A DNA stretch of 64,000 bases. It comes from Streptomyces sp. 378 (lineage in GTDB: Bacteria; Actinomycetota; Actinomycetes; Streptomycetales; Streptomycetaceae). A program made the position numbers and the translations under genes. The notes under the pieces were generated by a model. That model saw only the letters and a list, made by a program, of their open reading frames with translations. It made no database searches and was not told the DNA's origin. This document shows positions 23,939 through 31,231 of this stretch, piece after piece. Every line of letters begins with the position of its first letter. Position 1 is the first letter of the stretch. The DNA is taken from NCBI RefSeq assembly GCF_030124145.1, contig NZ_JASKMS010000021.1, positions 104,042-168,041 of the forward strand, in the 5' to 3' direction.

Positions 23939-25558
23939 TCACGCCGTCCGGCCGTCGGACAGCGTCACACGGCGGGCCGCCGGGTCGTCCTGCTCCTCGA
24001 TCGACAGCGAATCCGACGCCGTCGGCAGGGGATCCGGCTGCCAGCGCTGGATACCGGCGGTGCGGTCGCGGACCTTGACGACGATGTCGGCGTCCGGATC
24101 GTCGTCAGCCGGGGCGATGGCGAGCTGCTCGTCCCAGCGGGGCAGCAACTCCCCCTGCACGGTGAGGTCGTAGCGCACGTCGTCACCCCGTTCGGCATCC
24201 TCGTCGGCACAGGTACCGAGCACGACGACGCCGGCGTCCTTGTGCGAGTCCAGGCACAGCCCGGGATCGGCGACGCTGCGCAACAGCCCGTCGTCCTCGT
24301 AGGTCCACTGCTGGGTCCACACCGTCGAGCACTGCGCCAGCTTCGCGCCCGAGCCCTCCTTCGGCAGGCCCCGGATGTCGAGGCACAGGTCGGCACCCGC
24401 GTTGCGCAGCCGTGTCACCCCCTGTGCCGCGGGAAGTCCCGCGGTACCGGGTGGTGCCGACGCGGAGCCCCCGCCGCCGGCGGCGCTGCCGGAGCCTGCC
24501 GGGTCGGCCTCTCCCCCGTCGTAGGAGGACGCGCTGATGATGAGCACCGTCACCAGCACCGCGGCCGAAAGCGCGCCGATGCCCGAGAGCAGCGCCCGTG
24601 AGGAGCGCAGCGTCTGCGGAACCCGGACGGGCACGGGAAGCCGGGACAGCAGCCCGTGCCGTCCGCCGTCACGCCGTCCGCCACCTCGCCGGCCCGAGCG
24701 TGCGCCCCGCGTGCCGTGCGACGCCCGTCCCGGGCGTGAGTCGAGGTAGCGGCGGGCGCCCCAGCCGAGCACCGCCTCGGCGATCAGCGGCCCCAGCGAG
24801 CCCTCGAAATGGCTCAGTTGCTCTGCCGCGTGCCGGCAGTAGCGGCACTCCGCCAGATGCTGCTCGACGTCGGGCAGCAGGGCACCGCCCCGGCGTATCG
24901 GGACATCCAGGAGGCGGTTGTAGAACCGGCAGTCGTGGGTCGGTGCGAGTTCGCGATGGGCGAGGACACAACCTTCACGGAATGCGGCACGCGCCTGTTC
25001 GAGAGCCGCCGAAGCGAGGTCGGTGTCCATGCCCAGCAGCCCGGCGGGGACGCTTATCGGCTCCGCCTCGACCTCGACATGCCAGAGCAAACAGCGTGAG
25101 GCGGCGGGAAGTGCCTGGAATGCCCGCTCCGCGAGGGTGCGATTTTCCGGGGTCATGGACGTCGCCGCGCGCAGCCCGCGTCCTCCGGCCGGTTTCTGCA
25201 ACGCGGGCAGAACGGCTGATATTCGATCGTCGCCGGACCACTCGCGGATCGTGTCGCGCACGGTCACCAGAAGGGCCGGGCGCAGCGCGACGGCCGACTC
25301 GCCGAAGGCGAGTCGGTTGAGGGTCCGGTGCAGGGCGGTCCCGGTCACCATGGCGGCGACCTGCTCCGACGAGGCGAGACAGATGACCGCGTAGTCGTGC
25401 GCCGGCTCGTAGTGCCGCGCCATCAGCAGCGCGACGGAATGGGCGGCTACCCCACCCTCCGGGCTGCCTCTCAGTGGGGCGGCGAGTGATTCATCCGATT
25501 CCCCGGGATCCCCGCCGGGCGGGGGATACGGAGGACGAGGGGGGTGGGGGGTGGGCAC
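23939..25558 (-). CDS. Membrane protein: ECF-sigma-like N-terminus, zinc anti-sigma motif, TM helix and external ricin-type lectin domain
   Basis: A 539-aa fusion. Residues about 35-215 look like a degenerate ECF sigma factor: a region-2-like stretch, then AFQALPAASRCLLWHVEVEA and LGMDTDLASAALEQARAAFR, like region 4. A zinc anti-sigma motif H-x3-C-x2-C follows (HLAECRYC, about 236-243). A basic Arg/Gly linker leads to one TM helix near 331 (ALLSGIGALSAAVLVTVLII), then a Gly/Ser linker and an extracellular beta-trefoil lectin (about 380-520, with CLDIRGLP and QQWTYEDDGLLRS). The architecture suggests a membrane-held sigma/anti-sigma fusion that could be released by sugar or wall binding. A larger paralogue lies at 38410-41082. 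Whether the sigma part still binds DNA is unknown. Starts at the ATG at 25558. Confidence 0.85.
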   Translation of the reverse strand: MPTPHPPRPPYPPPGGDPGESDESLAAPLRGSPEGGVAAHSVALLMARHYEPAHDYAVICLASSEQVAAMVTGTALHRTLNRLAFGESAVALRPALLVTVRDTIREWSGDDRISAVLPALQKPAGGRGLRAATSMTPENRTLAERAFQALPAASRCLLWHVEVEAEPISVPAGLLGMDTDLASAALEQARAAFREGCVLAHRELAPTHDCRFYNRLLDVPIRRGGALLPDVEQHLAECRYCRHAAEQLSHFEGSLGPLIAEAVLGWGARRYLDSRPGRASHGTRGARSGRRGGGRRDGGRHGLLSRLPVPVRVPQTLRSSRALLSGIGALSAAVLVTVLIISASSYDGGEADPAGSGSAAGGGGSASAPPGTAGLPAAQGVTRLRNAGADLCLDIRGLPKEGSGAKLAQCSTVWTQQWTYEDDGLLRSVADPGLCLDSHKDAGVVVLGTCADEDAERGDDVRYDLTVQGELLPRWDEQLAIAPADDDPDADIVVKVRDRTAGIQRWQPDPLPTASDSLSIEEQDDPAARRVTLSDGRTA

Positions 25559-25881
25559 TGAGATGGTTCCTTCCCACGCATGTGAGACACACAGAAGTCC
25601 TGCCGCCGAAAAGGGAGGCCCGGTTGGTGCGCACCTTTTAGGCGTGGCGCGGGAGGTGCGAATTCACCGACGACACATCGGACGTGGTCCACAAATCACG
25701 CGCGACATCCGGCCATTCCCCCCGCACGCGCGTTTCACTCTTGCACAACCCCCACACGGCCAACAAGGCGCCCGGACCACATCCCCGCCATTGACAGAAA
25801 GTCAGAAACGGGGGAACGGATGTGCCTGACTCGCGCCCGTTTTCGACATTTCCCTGCGGCCCTTGTGAATCGGGCGGGCCC
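25559..25881. other. Intergenic region upstream of the ricin/sigma-like gene
   Basis: About 320 bp, GC-poor for this chromosome, with no supported gene. It should contain the minus-strand promoter of the 25558 gene. The sequence TTGACA-GAA-AGTCAG at 25791-25805 resembles the inverted repeat found upstream of the paralogue at 41268-41282. Confidence 0.4.
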
Positions 25882-26259
25882 TCAGATCTGCCAGGAGCGC
25901 AGCCGGTCCGCCGCGCCGTAGACGTCGGTGGTGCCGGACAGGAGGTCGCGGGCCAGGTCGACGAGAGCGCCGTAGGGCGGGTCGATGCCGACACCGCTGA
26001 CGAACATGTACGCCACCGCGGTCGCGCAGGCGAAGCGGGCGTTGGCCGCTGGCAGCGGCCGGAGCACGGTGATGGTGTGCAGCAGCGCGGCGGCCCGCCA
26101 GGCCGGGTCGGAGTTCACCCCGAGGCGCGGCGGGTCGACGCGGTGCCGGGCGACGGCGGCGACCAGCGCGGAGAAGTCGTTGACGGTGGGCTGGTCCGGC
26201 AGGACCTCCTCGTGGCGCTGAAGCAGCCAAGGCACGTCGATATGGATCACGGGTGCCAT
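25882..26259 (-). CDS. Doc/Fic-like toxin of a toxin-antitoxin pair (non-canonical Fic motif)
   Basis: A 125-aa helical protein of the Doc type, where Fic-fold toxins phosphorylate or AMPylate targets such as EF-Tu. The core helix-loop reads LRPLPAANARFACATAVAYM, which aligns with H-P-F-x-x-G/A-N-K-R but has Arg in place of the catalytic His and Leu for Phe. The N-terminus (VIHIDVPWLLQRHEEVL) matches Doc's first beta/helix. Because the His is missing, the protein may be inactive as a classical transferase or use different chemistry; I believe related Streptomyces proteins share the KPLPSANAR-like motif, so it is probably a lineage trait and not a recent mutation. The start is 3 nt after the antitoxin stop. 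Confidence 0.75.
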   Translation of the reverse strand: MAPVIHIDVPWLLQRHEEVLPDQPTVNDFSALVAAVARHRVDPPRLGVNSDPAWRAAALLHTITVLRPLPAANARFACATAVAYMFVSGVGIDPPYGALVDLARDLLSGTTDVYGAADRLRSWQI

Positions 26260-26262
26260 GGG

Positions 26263-26508
26263 TCAGGCGGCCCGCCCTTCGCCCTTGGCGGGCCGTTCGT
26301 CGTCGGGGAACGCGGCGGCGAACTCGTCGGCGTGGGTGGCGAAGAACCGGCGGAAGGCCTCGGCGCCCTCCTGAAGCGCCCGGTGACGGGCTATGTCGGC
26401 CGCGGCCGCCTCCCGGACGAGGGCCTTCATGGACGTACCGCGCTCCTTGGCGATCTGCCGCAGGTCCTCAAGTTCGCGGTCGCTGAACTCGACGTTGAGA
26501 GCTGGCAT
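26263..26508 (-). CDS. Ribbon-helix-helix antitoxin partner of the Doc/Fic-like toxin
   Basis: An 81-aa protein. Residues 1-40 fit a ribbon-helix-helix DNA-binding fold (ALNVEFSDRELEDLRQIAKE then RGTSMKALVREAAAADIARH). The C-terminal half is an acidic, helical toxin-binding tail ending in a disordered basic stretch. The antitoxin comes first and the toxin follows after 3 nt, the normal order. A GTACC-N5-GGTAC palindrome at 26518-26532, just 10 nt before the ATG, is the likely autoregulatory operator. Confidence 0.8.
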   Translation of the reverse strand: MPALNVEFSDRELEDLRQIAKERGTSMKALVREAAAADIARHRALQEGAEAFRRFFATHADEFAAAFPDDERPAKGEGRAA

Positions 26509-26517
26509 GCCTTTACC

Positions 26518-26532
26518 GTACCGCTCGGGTAC
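26518..26532. promoter_or_regulatory. Candidate autoregulatory operator of the toxin-antitoxin pair
   Basis: GTACC-GCTCG-GGTAC, perfect 5-bp arms around a 5-nt centre, directly upstream of the antitoxin start codon. The position fits repression by the antitoxin/toxin complex. Confidence 0.45.
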
Positions 26533-26596
26533 TTACTCGTAAATATCCCCAGGTCAGATAGGCATCCAAGAGGTACCGACGAGGTGGCAGGCGTGA

Positions 26597-26611
26597 GATG
26601 TGGGTCACATC
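26597..26611. promoter_or_regulatory. Inverted repeat GATGTG-GGT-CACATC upstream of the ECF41 sigma gene
   Basis: A perfect 6-bp inverted repeat with a 3-nt centre in the gap between the antitoxin and the sigma-factor gene, 12 nt before the TGTCACA element. It could be a regulator site acting on either divergent promoter. Confidence 0.35.
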
Positions 26612-26622
26612 GGGCCGCGCGA

Positions 26623-26650
26623 TGTCACATTGCGATGCCCTGCCCACCTC
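26623..26650 (+). promoter_or_regulatory. Candidate ECF41-type promoter of the sigma gene
   Basis: TGTCACA at 26623-26629, then 17 nt, then CCTC at 26647-26650, followed by the sigma-gene ATG at 26684. From memory, ECF41 promoters carry TGTCACA and CGTC elements about 16-17 nt apart, so this would be a self-activated promoter with one mismatch in the -10 element. Confidence 0.45.
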
Positions 26651-26683
26651 TCAGTGGTGAGCGCGCCCGAGGGAGGCCCACGC

Positions 26684-27616
26684 ATGACCGAGATCTCCGG
26701 ACCCGGCACCGACGCCCCGCTCCACGCGGCGACCGGGGTGTTCGTCGACCACCGCGAGCTGCTGTTCGGCGTCGTCTACAACATGCTCGGCGGTGTCGCC
26801 GACACCGAGGACGTCCTGCAGGAGACCTGGCTGTCCTGGACGGCCCGCGGCGGGGGCGCCCCCCTGGCCGGCGTCGACAACCCGCGCGCCTACCTCGTGC
26901 GGGTCGCGGTCAACCACGCGCTGCGCCGCCGTGCCGTGATCAGCCGCCGGCAGGAGACGTACGTCGGCCCGTGGCTGCCCGAGCCGCTGGTCTCCGCGGA
27001 GGACACCGAGACGGCCGAGACCCCGGTGCTGCGTTCCGAGTCGGTGTCGCTGGCGATGCTCGTGGTCCTGGAATCGCTGACACCGCTGGAACGGGCCGTG
27101 TTCGTGCTGGGTGAGGTGTTCGGCTATCCCCATGCCGAGATCGCGGAGATCATCGACCGCTCCCCCGCCGCCGTACGGCAGTTGGCGCACCGGGCCCGGG
27201 AGCATGTGCACGCGCGGCGGCCACGGTACGAGGCGCACCCGCGGGTGCGGCGGGAGGCGACCGAGCGGTTCGTGCGGGCGGCGCTCGGCGGGGACATCGC
27301 GGCGCTGATGGAGGTGCTCGCGCCGGACGTCACGGCGTGGACGGACGCCGGTGGCAAGCGCCGGCGGGCCGGCCTGCGCCCGGTGCACGGCCGGGACAAG
27401 GTGGCCCGGCTGCTCACGTCCGGCCGGGGCGGCCCGGACCACCCCGTCTGGCGCTACCGGCGGGTGAACGGCGACGACGCGGCGGTCCTGTTCGACGGTG
27501 ACGCGCCGTTCGCCGTCCTGGTCCTGGACCTCACGCCGGAGGGCGACCGGGTGCGGGGCATCTACGTCGTGGCCAATCCGGACAAGCTGGCCCATCTGCC
27601 CGGGGCGGCGGCGTGA
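26684..27616 (+). CDS. ECF41-group RNA polymerase sigma factor (SigJ-like) with SnoaL-like C-terminal domain
   Basis: A 310-aa sigma factor. Region 2 is at about 15-85 (YNMLGGVADTEDVLQETWLS) and region 4 at about 120-175 (LTPLERAVFVLGEVFGYPHA then IAEIIDRSPAAVRQLAHRAR). The linker WLPEPL and the DAGGK motif in the C-terminal SnoaL-fold extension are both hallmarks of ECF41, in which the extension replaces an anti-sigma factor and modulates activity. GGAGG lies 7 nt before the ATG at 26684. ECF41 genes usually sit next to a carboxymuconolactone decarboxylase or oxidoreductase target; here the downstream neighbour is a qcrB remnant and then an oppositely oriented hydrolase, so the usual partner is missing. 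Confidence 0.93.
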   Translation: MTEISGPGTDAPLHAATGVFVDHRELLFGVVYNMLGGVADTEDVLQETWLSWTARGGGAPLAGVDNPRAYLVRVAVNHALRRRAVISRRQETYVGPWLPEPLVSAEDTETAETPVLRSESVSLAMLVVLESLTPLERAVFVLGEVFGYPHAEIAEIIDRSPAAVRQLAHRAREHVHARRPRYEAHPRVRREATERFVRAALGGDIAALMEVLAPDVTAWTDAGGKRRRAGLRPVHGRDKVARLLTSGRGGPDHPVWRYRRVNGDDAAVLFDGDAPFAVLVLDLTPEGDRVRGIYVVANPDKLAHLPGAAA

Positions 27617-27628
27617 GCACCGGGTGGC

Positions 27629-27950
27629 GAACGCCCGGCCGACTGGTTCGACGGGCGGCTCGGCACCCGCACGCTCGCCCGGTACTGCCGACGGGCGGCG
27701 GCGACGTCGTGGCGGCCCGCTTCCATCTCTCGGTCGCACGGTGCCGTGGGCGGTACCCGTCGGGATGTTCGTCGTCCCGGCGGCCGCCTTCGCCGTCACC
27801 CGACGAATCCGCCTGGGACTGCGGTCGATCAAGCGGCTGCCGTACGGCGAGTGCGTCGAGGTGCACCAGCCGCTCGGCCGGGCCCGGCTGCACACCCCGA
27901 CCGCCCATGAGCGGCTCGGGGAACCCGTCGGCCACGAACCGCGGCGCCGG
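27629..27950 (+). pseudogene. Remnant of qcrB (cytochrome b subunit of the bc1 complex)
   Basis: Three short pieces in three frames follow the order of Streptomyces QcrB with the large middle part deleted. ADWFDGRLGTRTLARY recalls the N-terminal A-D-W-x-D-G-R-L-G-x-x-x-L-A segment. TGGGDVVAARFHLSVA recalls GGGNDLWATHFHLSINA near the C-terminus. The longest piece starts VPVGMFVVPAAAFAVTRRIR and continues IKRLPYGECVEVHQPL and LHTPTAHERL, recalling the C-terminal tail IKRLPHGEFVEVHEPL...LHTLTAHEQ. At least one large deletion and two frameshifts separate it from a working gene. The essential qcrB must lie elsewhere; this is a dead duplicate. The comparison is from memory of the family. Confidence 0.75.
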
Positions 27951-27966
27951 GCGGTCGCGGGCCCGG

Positions 27967-28758
27967 TCAGGAGTGGGCGCGGCAGAACTCCCGGACGGTC
28001 CGGTTGAACGGCTCCGGCGCCTCGACGTTGGTGAGGTGCCCGGCGCCGGGCAGCACGACCAGTGTGGCCCTCGGGATCGCTTCGAGGAACTGGTGGGCGA
28101 CCGGCTCCACGGGCGAGCGCGCGTCGAGCTCGCCCCACAGCAGGAGCGTCGGGACCTCGATCTTCGGCAGCAGGTCCCGCTGGTCGGCCCCGGCCATGGC
28201 GGTGAGCTGGGTCCGCATGCTCCGGGCACGGGTGTCGGCCGACATCACGGACAGCAGGCGTACGGCTTCGGCGGGTGGCTGCCGGGCGAACAGGCCCGGC
28301 ATGGTCGGTGCGAACGCCTCCGCCGGGACCGCGAGCATCCGCTCCGCACCCTCGACCCGGGACCGCACCTCCGCCGCGGGCAGTGAGCCCTTCCACCCCG
28401 CGTAGGTGTCGACGAGCAGCAGCGTCCTCACGAGCGCGGGGTGGTTCCGGTAGAGCTCCAGCACGACGGTTCCGCCCCAGGACAGGCCGAGGACATGGGC
28501 CGGGCCGAGGTCCACGTCCTCGATGACGGCCGCCAGACAGCGGGCGTAGTCGGCCAGGGTGAACGAGGGCGGTACGTCGCGGGAGCGGCCGGCGCCGGGT
28601 TCGTCCCAGGCGACGACGGTGAACTCGTCGGCCAGGTCCTCGATCTGGCCGCCGAACAGCCGGGCGTCCGTCGTGGCGCCGTGCGCGAGCACGAGGGGCG
28701 GGCCCTGGCCCGCCCGGTCGTACGCGACCTCGATGCCGTCGACCCGCACCGCTGGCAT
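27967..28758 (-). CDS. Alpha/beta hydrolase fold protein
   Basis: A 263-aa cytoplasmic hydrolase of the haloperoxidase/3-oxoadipate-lactonase-like group. It has the oxyanion motif LVLAHGATTDARLF, the nucleophile elbow LGLSWGG (Ser about 93), an Asp in LLLWGELDARSPVEPV and the catalytic His in LPGAGHLTNVEAPEPF. Start ATG at 28758. It is a single minus-strand gene, followed downstream by the qcrB remnant in the opposite direction and preceded by the GH9 gene 76 nt away on the same strand. Substrate unknown. Confidence 0.9.
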   Translation of the reverse strand: MPAVRVDGIEVAYDRAGQGPPLVLAHGATTDARLFGGQIEDLADEFTVVAWDEPGAGRSRDVPPSFTLADYARCLAAVIEDVDLGPAHVLGLSWGGTVVLELYRNHPALVRTLLLVDTYAGWKGSLPAAEVRSRVEGAERMLAVPAEAFAPTMPGLFARQPPAEAVRLLSVMSADTRARSMRTQLTAMAGADQRDLLPKIEVPTLLLWGELDARSPVEPVAHQFLEAIPRATLVVLPGAGHLTNVEAPEPFNRTVREFCRAHS

Positions 28759-28834
28759 GACACCAGGCTACGCGCGGGTGCCGGGGGCGTCCTGTCGGCC
28801 GACTCCCCCGGCACCCGGCATCATGGTCCGGTCC

Positions 28835-31078
28835 CTATGCCTGGTCCGCCACGAAGGAGGCCATGCGGACCAGGGCGGCGTTCCAGTTGATCGTGTGCTC
28901 GTTGGTCGACCAGGACTGGATGTCGTCGATGTAGCAGAACTGACCGACACATCCCTGGAGTTTGCTCTGTGCGTAGGGGTCCTGGATGCTCGAGTTCGGC
29001 CCGCCCGCGAGGGTGCCCTTCGGCGGGGCGGGCTGGTTCGGGTCGAGCTGGCGGGCGTACCAGCGGCTGTGCTGGTTCTGGGCGCTGACCTCTCCGTAGC
29101 CCGTGACGTAGGAGATGTTCAGCGCGTTGCGGCCCAGGACGTAGTCCATGCTCTGCAGCGCCCCGTCACGGTACTTCGAGGCGCCGGTGATGTCGTACGC
29201 GGTGGCGAGGACGACCGCGTTGTTGAGGACCTGGTGGCTGGAGCCCCAGTCGTACGTGTTGCCGTCCGGGGCGTACGGCATGCCGTAGGGGTGTGCCTTC
29301 AGCGTGGCCAGGTAGCGGTCGGCGCCCTTGATCACGGACTGGCGCACCGTGTCCCGGCCCGGGAGTCTGCTGGGCACCGTGGCGAGGTCGAGCCGGCCGG
29401 CCGCCCCGGTGCGGGCCCAGTCGAAGCCGATCGGCTTGAAGAGGTCGGCCGTGTGGACCGGGGACTTCAGGATGTACTCCTCGAACTGCCTCTCCCGTGT
29501 GGACAGGTAGAGCTCGGCCGCCGCCCAGTAGAAGTCGTCGCTGACGTCGCTGTCGGCGTAGGCACCGCCGCCGATGCCGTCGCTCTCGGAGGCGAGGCGG
29601 TCGGGGTGGGCGAGCGCCGCCGACCAGGCCTTGCGGGCCGCCGCCAGCGCCTTGGCGGCGAACGGCTTGTCGTAGGAGCGATAGAGGCGGGCCGCCTGCG
29701 CGGCCGTGGCCGCCAGGTTCAGGGTGGCCGCCGTGGAGGGCGGGTGCAGTTCGCGCTTCTGCGGGTCGTCATGGGGCATCAGCGGCAGGCCGGTCCACTG
29801 CTCGTCGTGCATCTTGTGGTGGGCCATGCCTGCCAGCGGCTTGCCGTCGGGGACCTGCATCTTCAGCAGGAAGTCCAGCTCCCAGCGGGCCTCGTCGAGG
29901 ATGTCCGGGACCTTGTTGCCGCTCTCCGGGATGGCGAGCGTGCCGTCCTTGAGCTTGTCCGTCTGCCCGGTGCGGGCGTGCCGGGCGCGTTCGTAGGTGC
30001 TCAGCAGCTCCCAGGTGGAGATGCCGCCGTTGACGACGTACTTGCCGTGGTCGCCGGCGTCGTACCAGCCGCCGCTGACGTCGAGGGTGTAGTCGCAGAC
30101 ACCCGGCTGACACGGCACGTCGGTGTCGCCCTTGTTGGGGGCCACGCCCAGGTGACCGGCCGGGCGGCCGTAGCCGGGCCGCAGGTCGTCGCGTATCGCG
30201 AGGCCGCTGCGCTGGGTGTAGTAGTACTTCGCCGAGTCCAGCCGGAGCCGCTCGTAGGCCCTCGCGCCGATGTCGAACGGACGGCTGGTCTCGCCGTCGG
30301 CGACGAGGGTGAAGCCGGTGCCCTTCCTGTGGTAGGCGCCGAAGTCGATCGAGTGGACGTTCTGCCCGGAGGAGGCGTCGACGCCGCGCGGCAGGGTCGT
30401 GCCCCGGGCGACGACCGTCCCGCCGGAGTTCTTGAGCTGCCAGGGCAGCTTCGCCGTGGCGTCGGTGACCAGGGTGGCGTTCTTCGGGCCGGACGGCAGG
30501 TAGCCGACCTGGTTGACGCGGACCCGGGGCCCGGTGTCGGGCTCGTACGGTTCCGGCGTCACGCCACCGAGCAGCGAGACGTCGTCCATGCAGAAGCGCC
30601 AGGCGTCCGCGCTGCCGCCGAGTTGGAAGCCGACCTGGGCCTGCGCGGTGTCGACGGGCGAGGTGAACGTGTACGAGTAGGTGTCACCGGAGACGCTGAG
30701 CTGCGGTGACACCTCGTGGTAGGTGTCGTACGGCGACACCGACAGGCCCACGATCGCCCGCACCACGTGCCCGGCGGGTGTCCCGGTCGCACTGAACGAG
30801 AAGCGGTACGACTCCCCCTTCACGAGGGTGATGTCGTTCTGCCCGACGGCGGCGTCCCAGCGGTTGGCGGTGCCGCCGGGGACGTCGGCGCAGAGCCGGC
30901 CCTCGGACAGGCCCGCGGTGACGTTGCTGGTCGTCCACCAGGGATCGGTGACCGTGTCGAAGGTGCCGTTCCTGACCTGCTCGACCTCGTCGGCCCCGGC
31001 CGGCGAGGAGGGCAGCGCGGTGAGCGCGGTCGCCAGCAGGGCCGTCAGGGACAGCAGGGCGGTTCTCCGTCGTTTCAC
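28835..31078 (-). CDS. Secreted GH9 cellulase/cellodextrinase with N-terminal CBM4-like and Ig-like domains
   Basis: A 747-aa exported glycoside hydrolase. A Sec signal peptide (about 1-29) is followed by a CBM4/9-like beta-sandwich (about 33-175, VEQVRNGTFDTVTDPWWT), a CelD_N Ig-like domain (about 185-270, VRVNQVGYLPSGPKNATLVT) and a GH9 (alpha/alpha)6 barrel. Catalytic motifs are DVSGGWYDAGDHGKYVV, with the base Asp pair, and the C-terminal STNEHTINWNAALV, with the proton-donor Glu. RNALNISYVTGYGE is another GH9 landmark. GTG start at 31078 behind GGAGGAG. A perfect CebR box 39 nt upstream indicates cellobiose/cello-oligosaccharide induction. It lies downstream of the GH2 gene on the same strand. 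Confidence 0.95.
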   Translation of the reverse strand: MKRRRTALLSLTALLATALTALPSSPAGADEVEQVRNGTFDTVTDPWWTTSNVTAGLSEGRLCADVPGGTANRWDAAVGQNDITLVKGESYRFSFSATGTPAGHVVRAIVGLSVSPYDTYHEVSPQLSVSGDTYSYTFTSPVDTAQAQVGFQLGGSADAWRFCMDDVSLLGGVTPEPYEPDTGPRVRVNQVGYLPSGPKNATLVTDATAKLPWQLKNSGGTVVARGTTLPRGVDASSGQNVHSIDFGAYHRKGTGFTLVADGETSRPFDIGARAYERLRLDSAKYYYTQRSGLAIRDDLRPGYGRPAGHLGVAPNKGDTDVPCQPGVCDYTLDVSGGWYDAGDHGKYVVNGGISTWELLSTYERARHARTGQTDKLKDGTLAIPESGNKVPDILDEARWELDFLLKMQVPDGKPLAGMAHHKMHDEQWTGLPLMPHDDPQKRELHPPSTAATLNLAATAAQAARLYRSYDKPFAAKALAAARKAWSAALAHPDRLASESDGIGGGAYADSDVSDDFYWAAAELYLSTRERQFEEYILKSPVHTADLFKPIGFDWARTGAAGRLDLATVPSRLPGRDTVRQSVIKGADRYLATLKAHPYGMPYAPDGNTYDWGSSHQVLNNAVVLATAYDITGASKYRDGALQSMDYVLGRNALNISYVTGYGEVSAQNQHSRWYARQLDPNQPAPPKGTLAGGPNSSIQDPYAQSKLQGCVGQFCYIDDIQSWSTNEHTINWNAALVRMASFVADQA

Positions 31079-31116
31079 GTCTGGGCTCCTCCGGGAGGTG
31101 CGGGTGGCGCTCGGCG

Positions 31117-31130
31117 TGGGAGCGCTCCCA
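31117..31130. promoter_or_regulatory. CebR box (cello-oligosaccharide repressor operator)
   Basis: TGGGAGCGCTCCCA, a perfect 14-bp palindrome identical to the Streptomyces CebR operator consensus, 39 bp upstream of the GH9 start codon. CebR releases this site when cellobiose or cellotriose binds. Confidence 0.92.
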
Positions 31131-31231
31131 GATGCGGACGCAAGCCATGGTTGTTGCTGATGTGACGCGCCGTCAACGGTCCGGACAGGACTGGCTGTTC
31201 GCCACCCGTCCGGACCGTGGCGCCCGGGGAG

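Noticed and set aside
23939..25558. Plain secreted ricin-type lectin
   Set aside because: The TM helix lies in the middle with a sigma-like and zinc-motif region before it, so the lectin is only the outer third.
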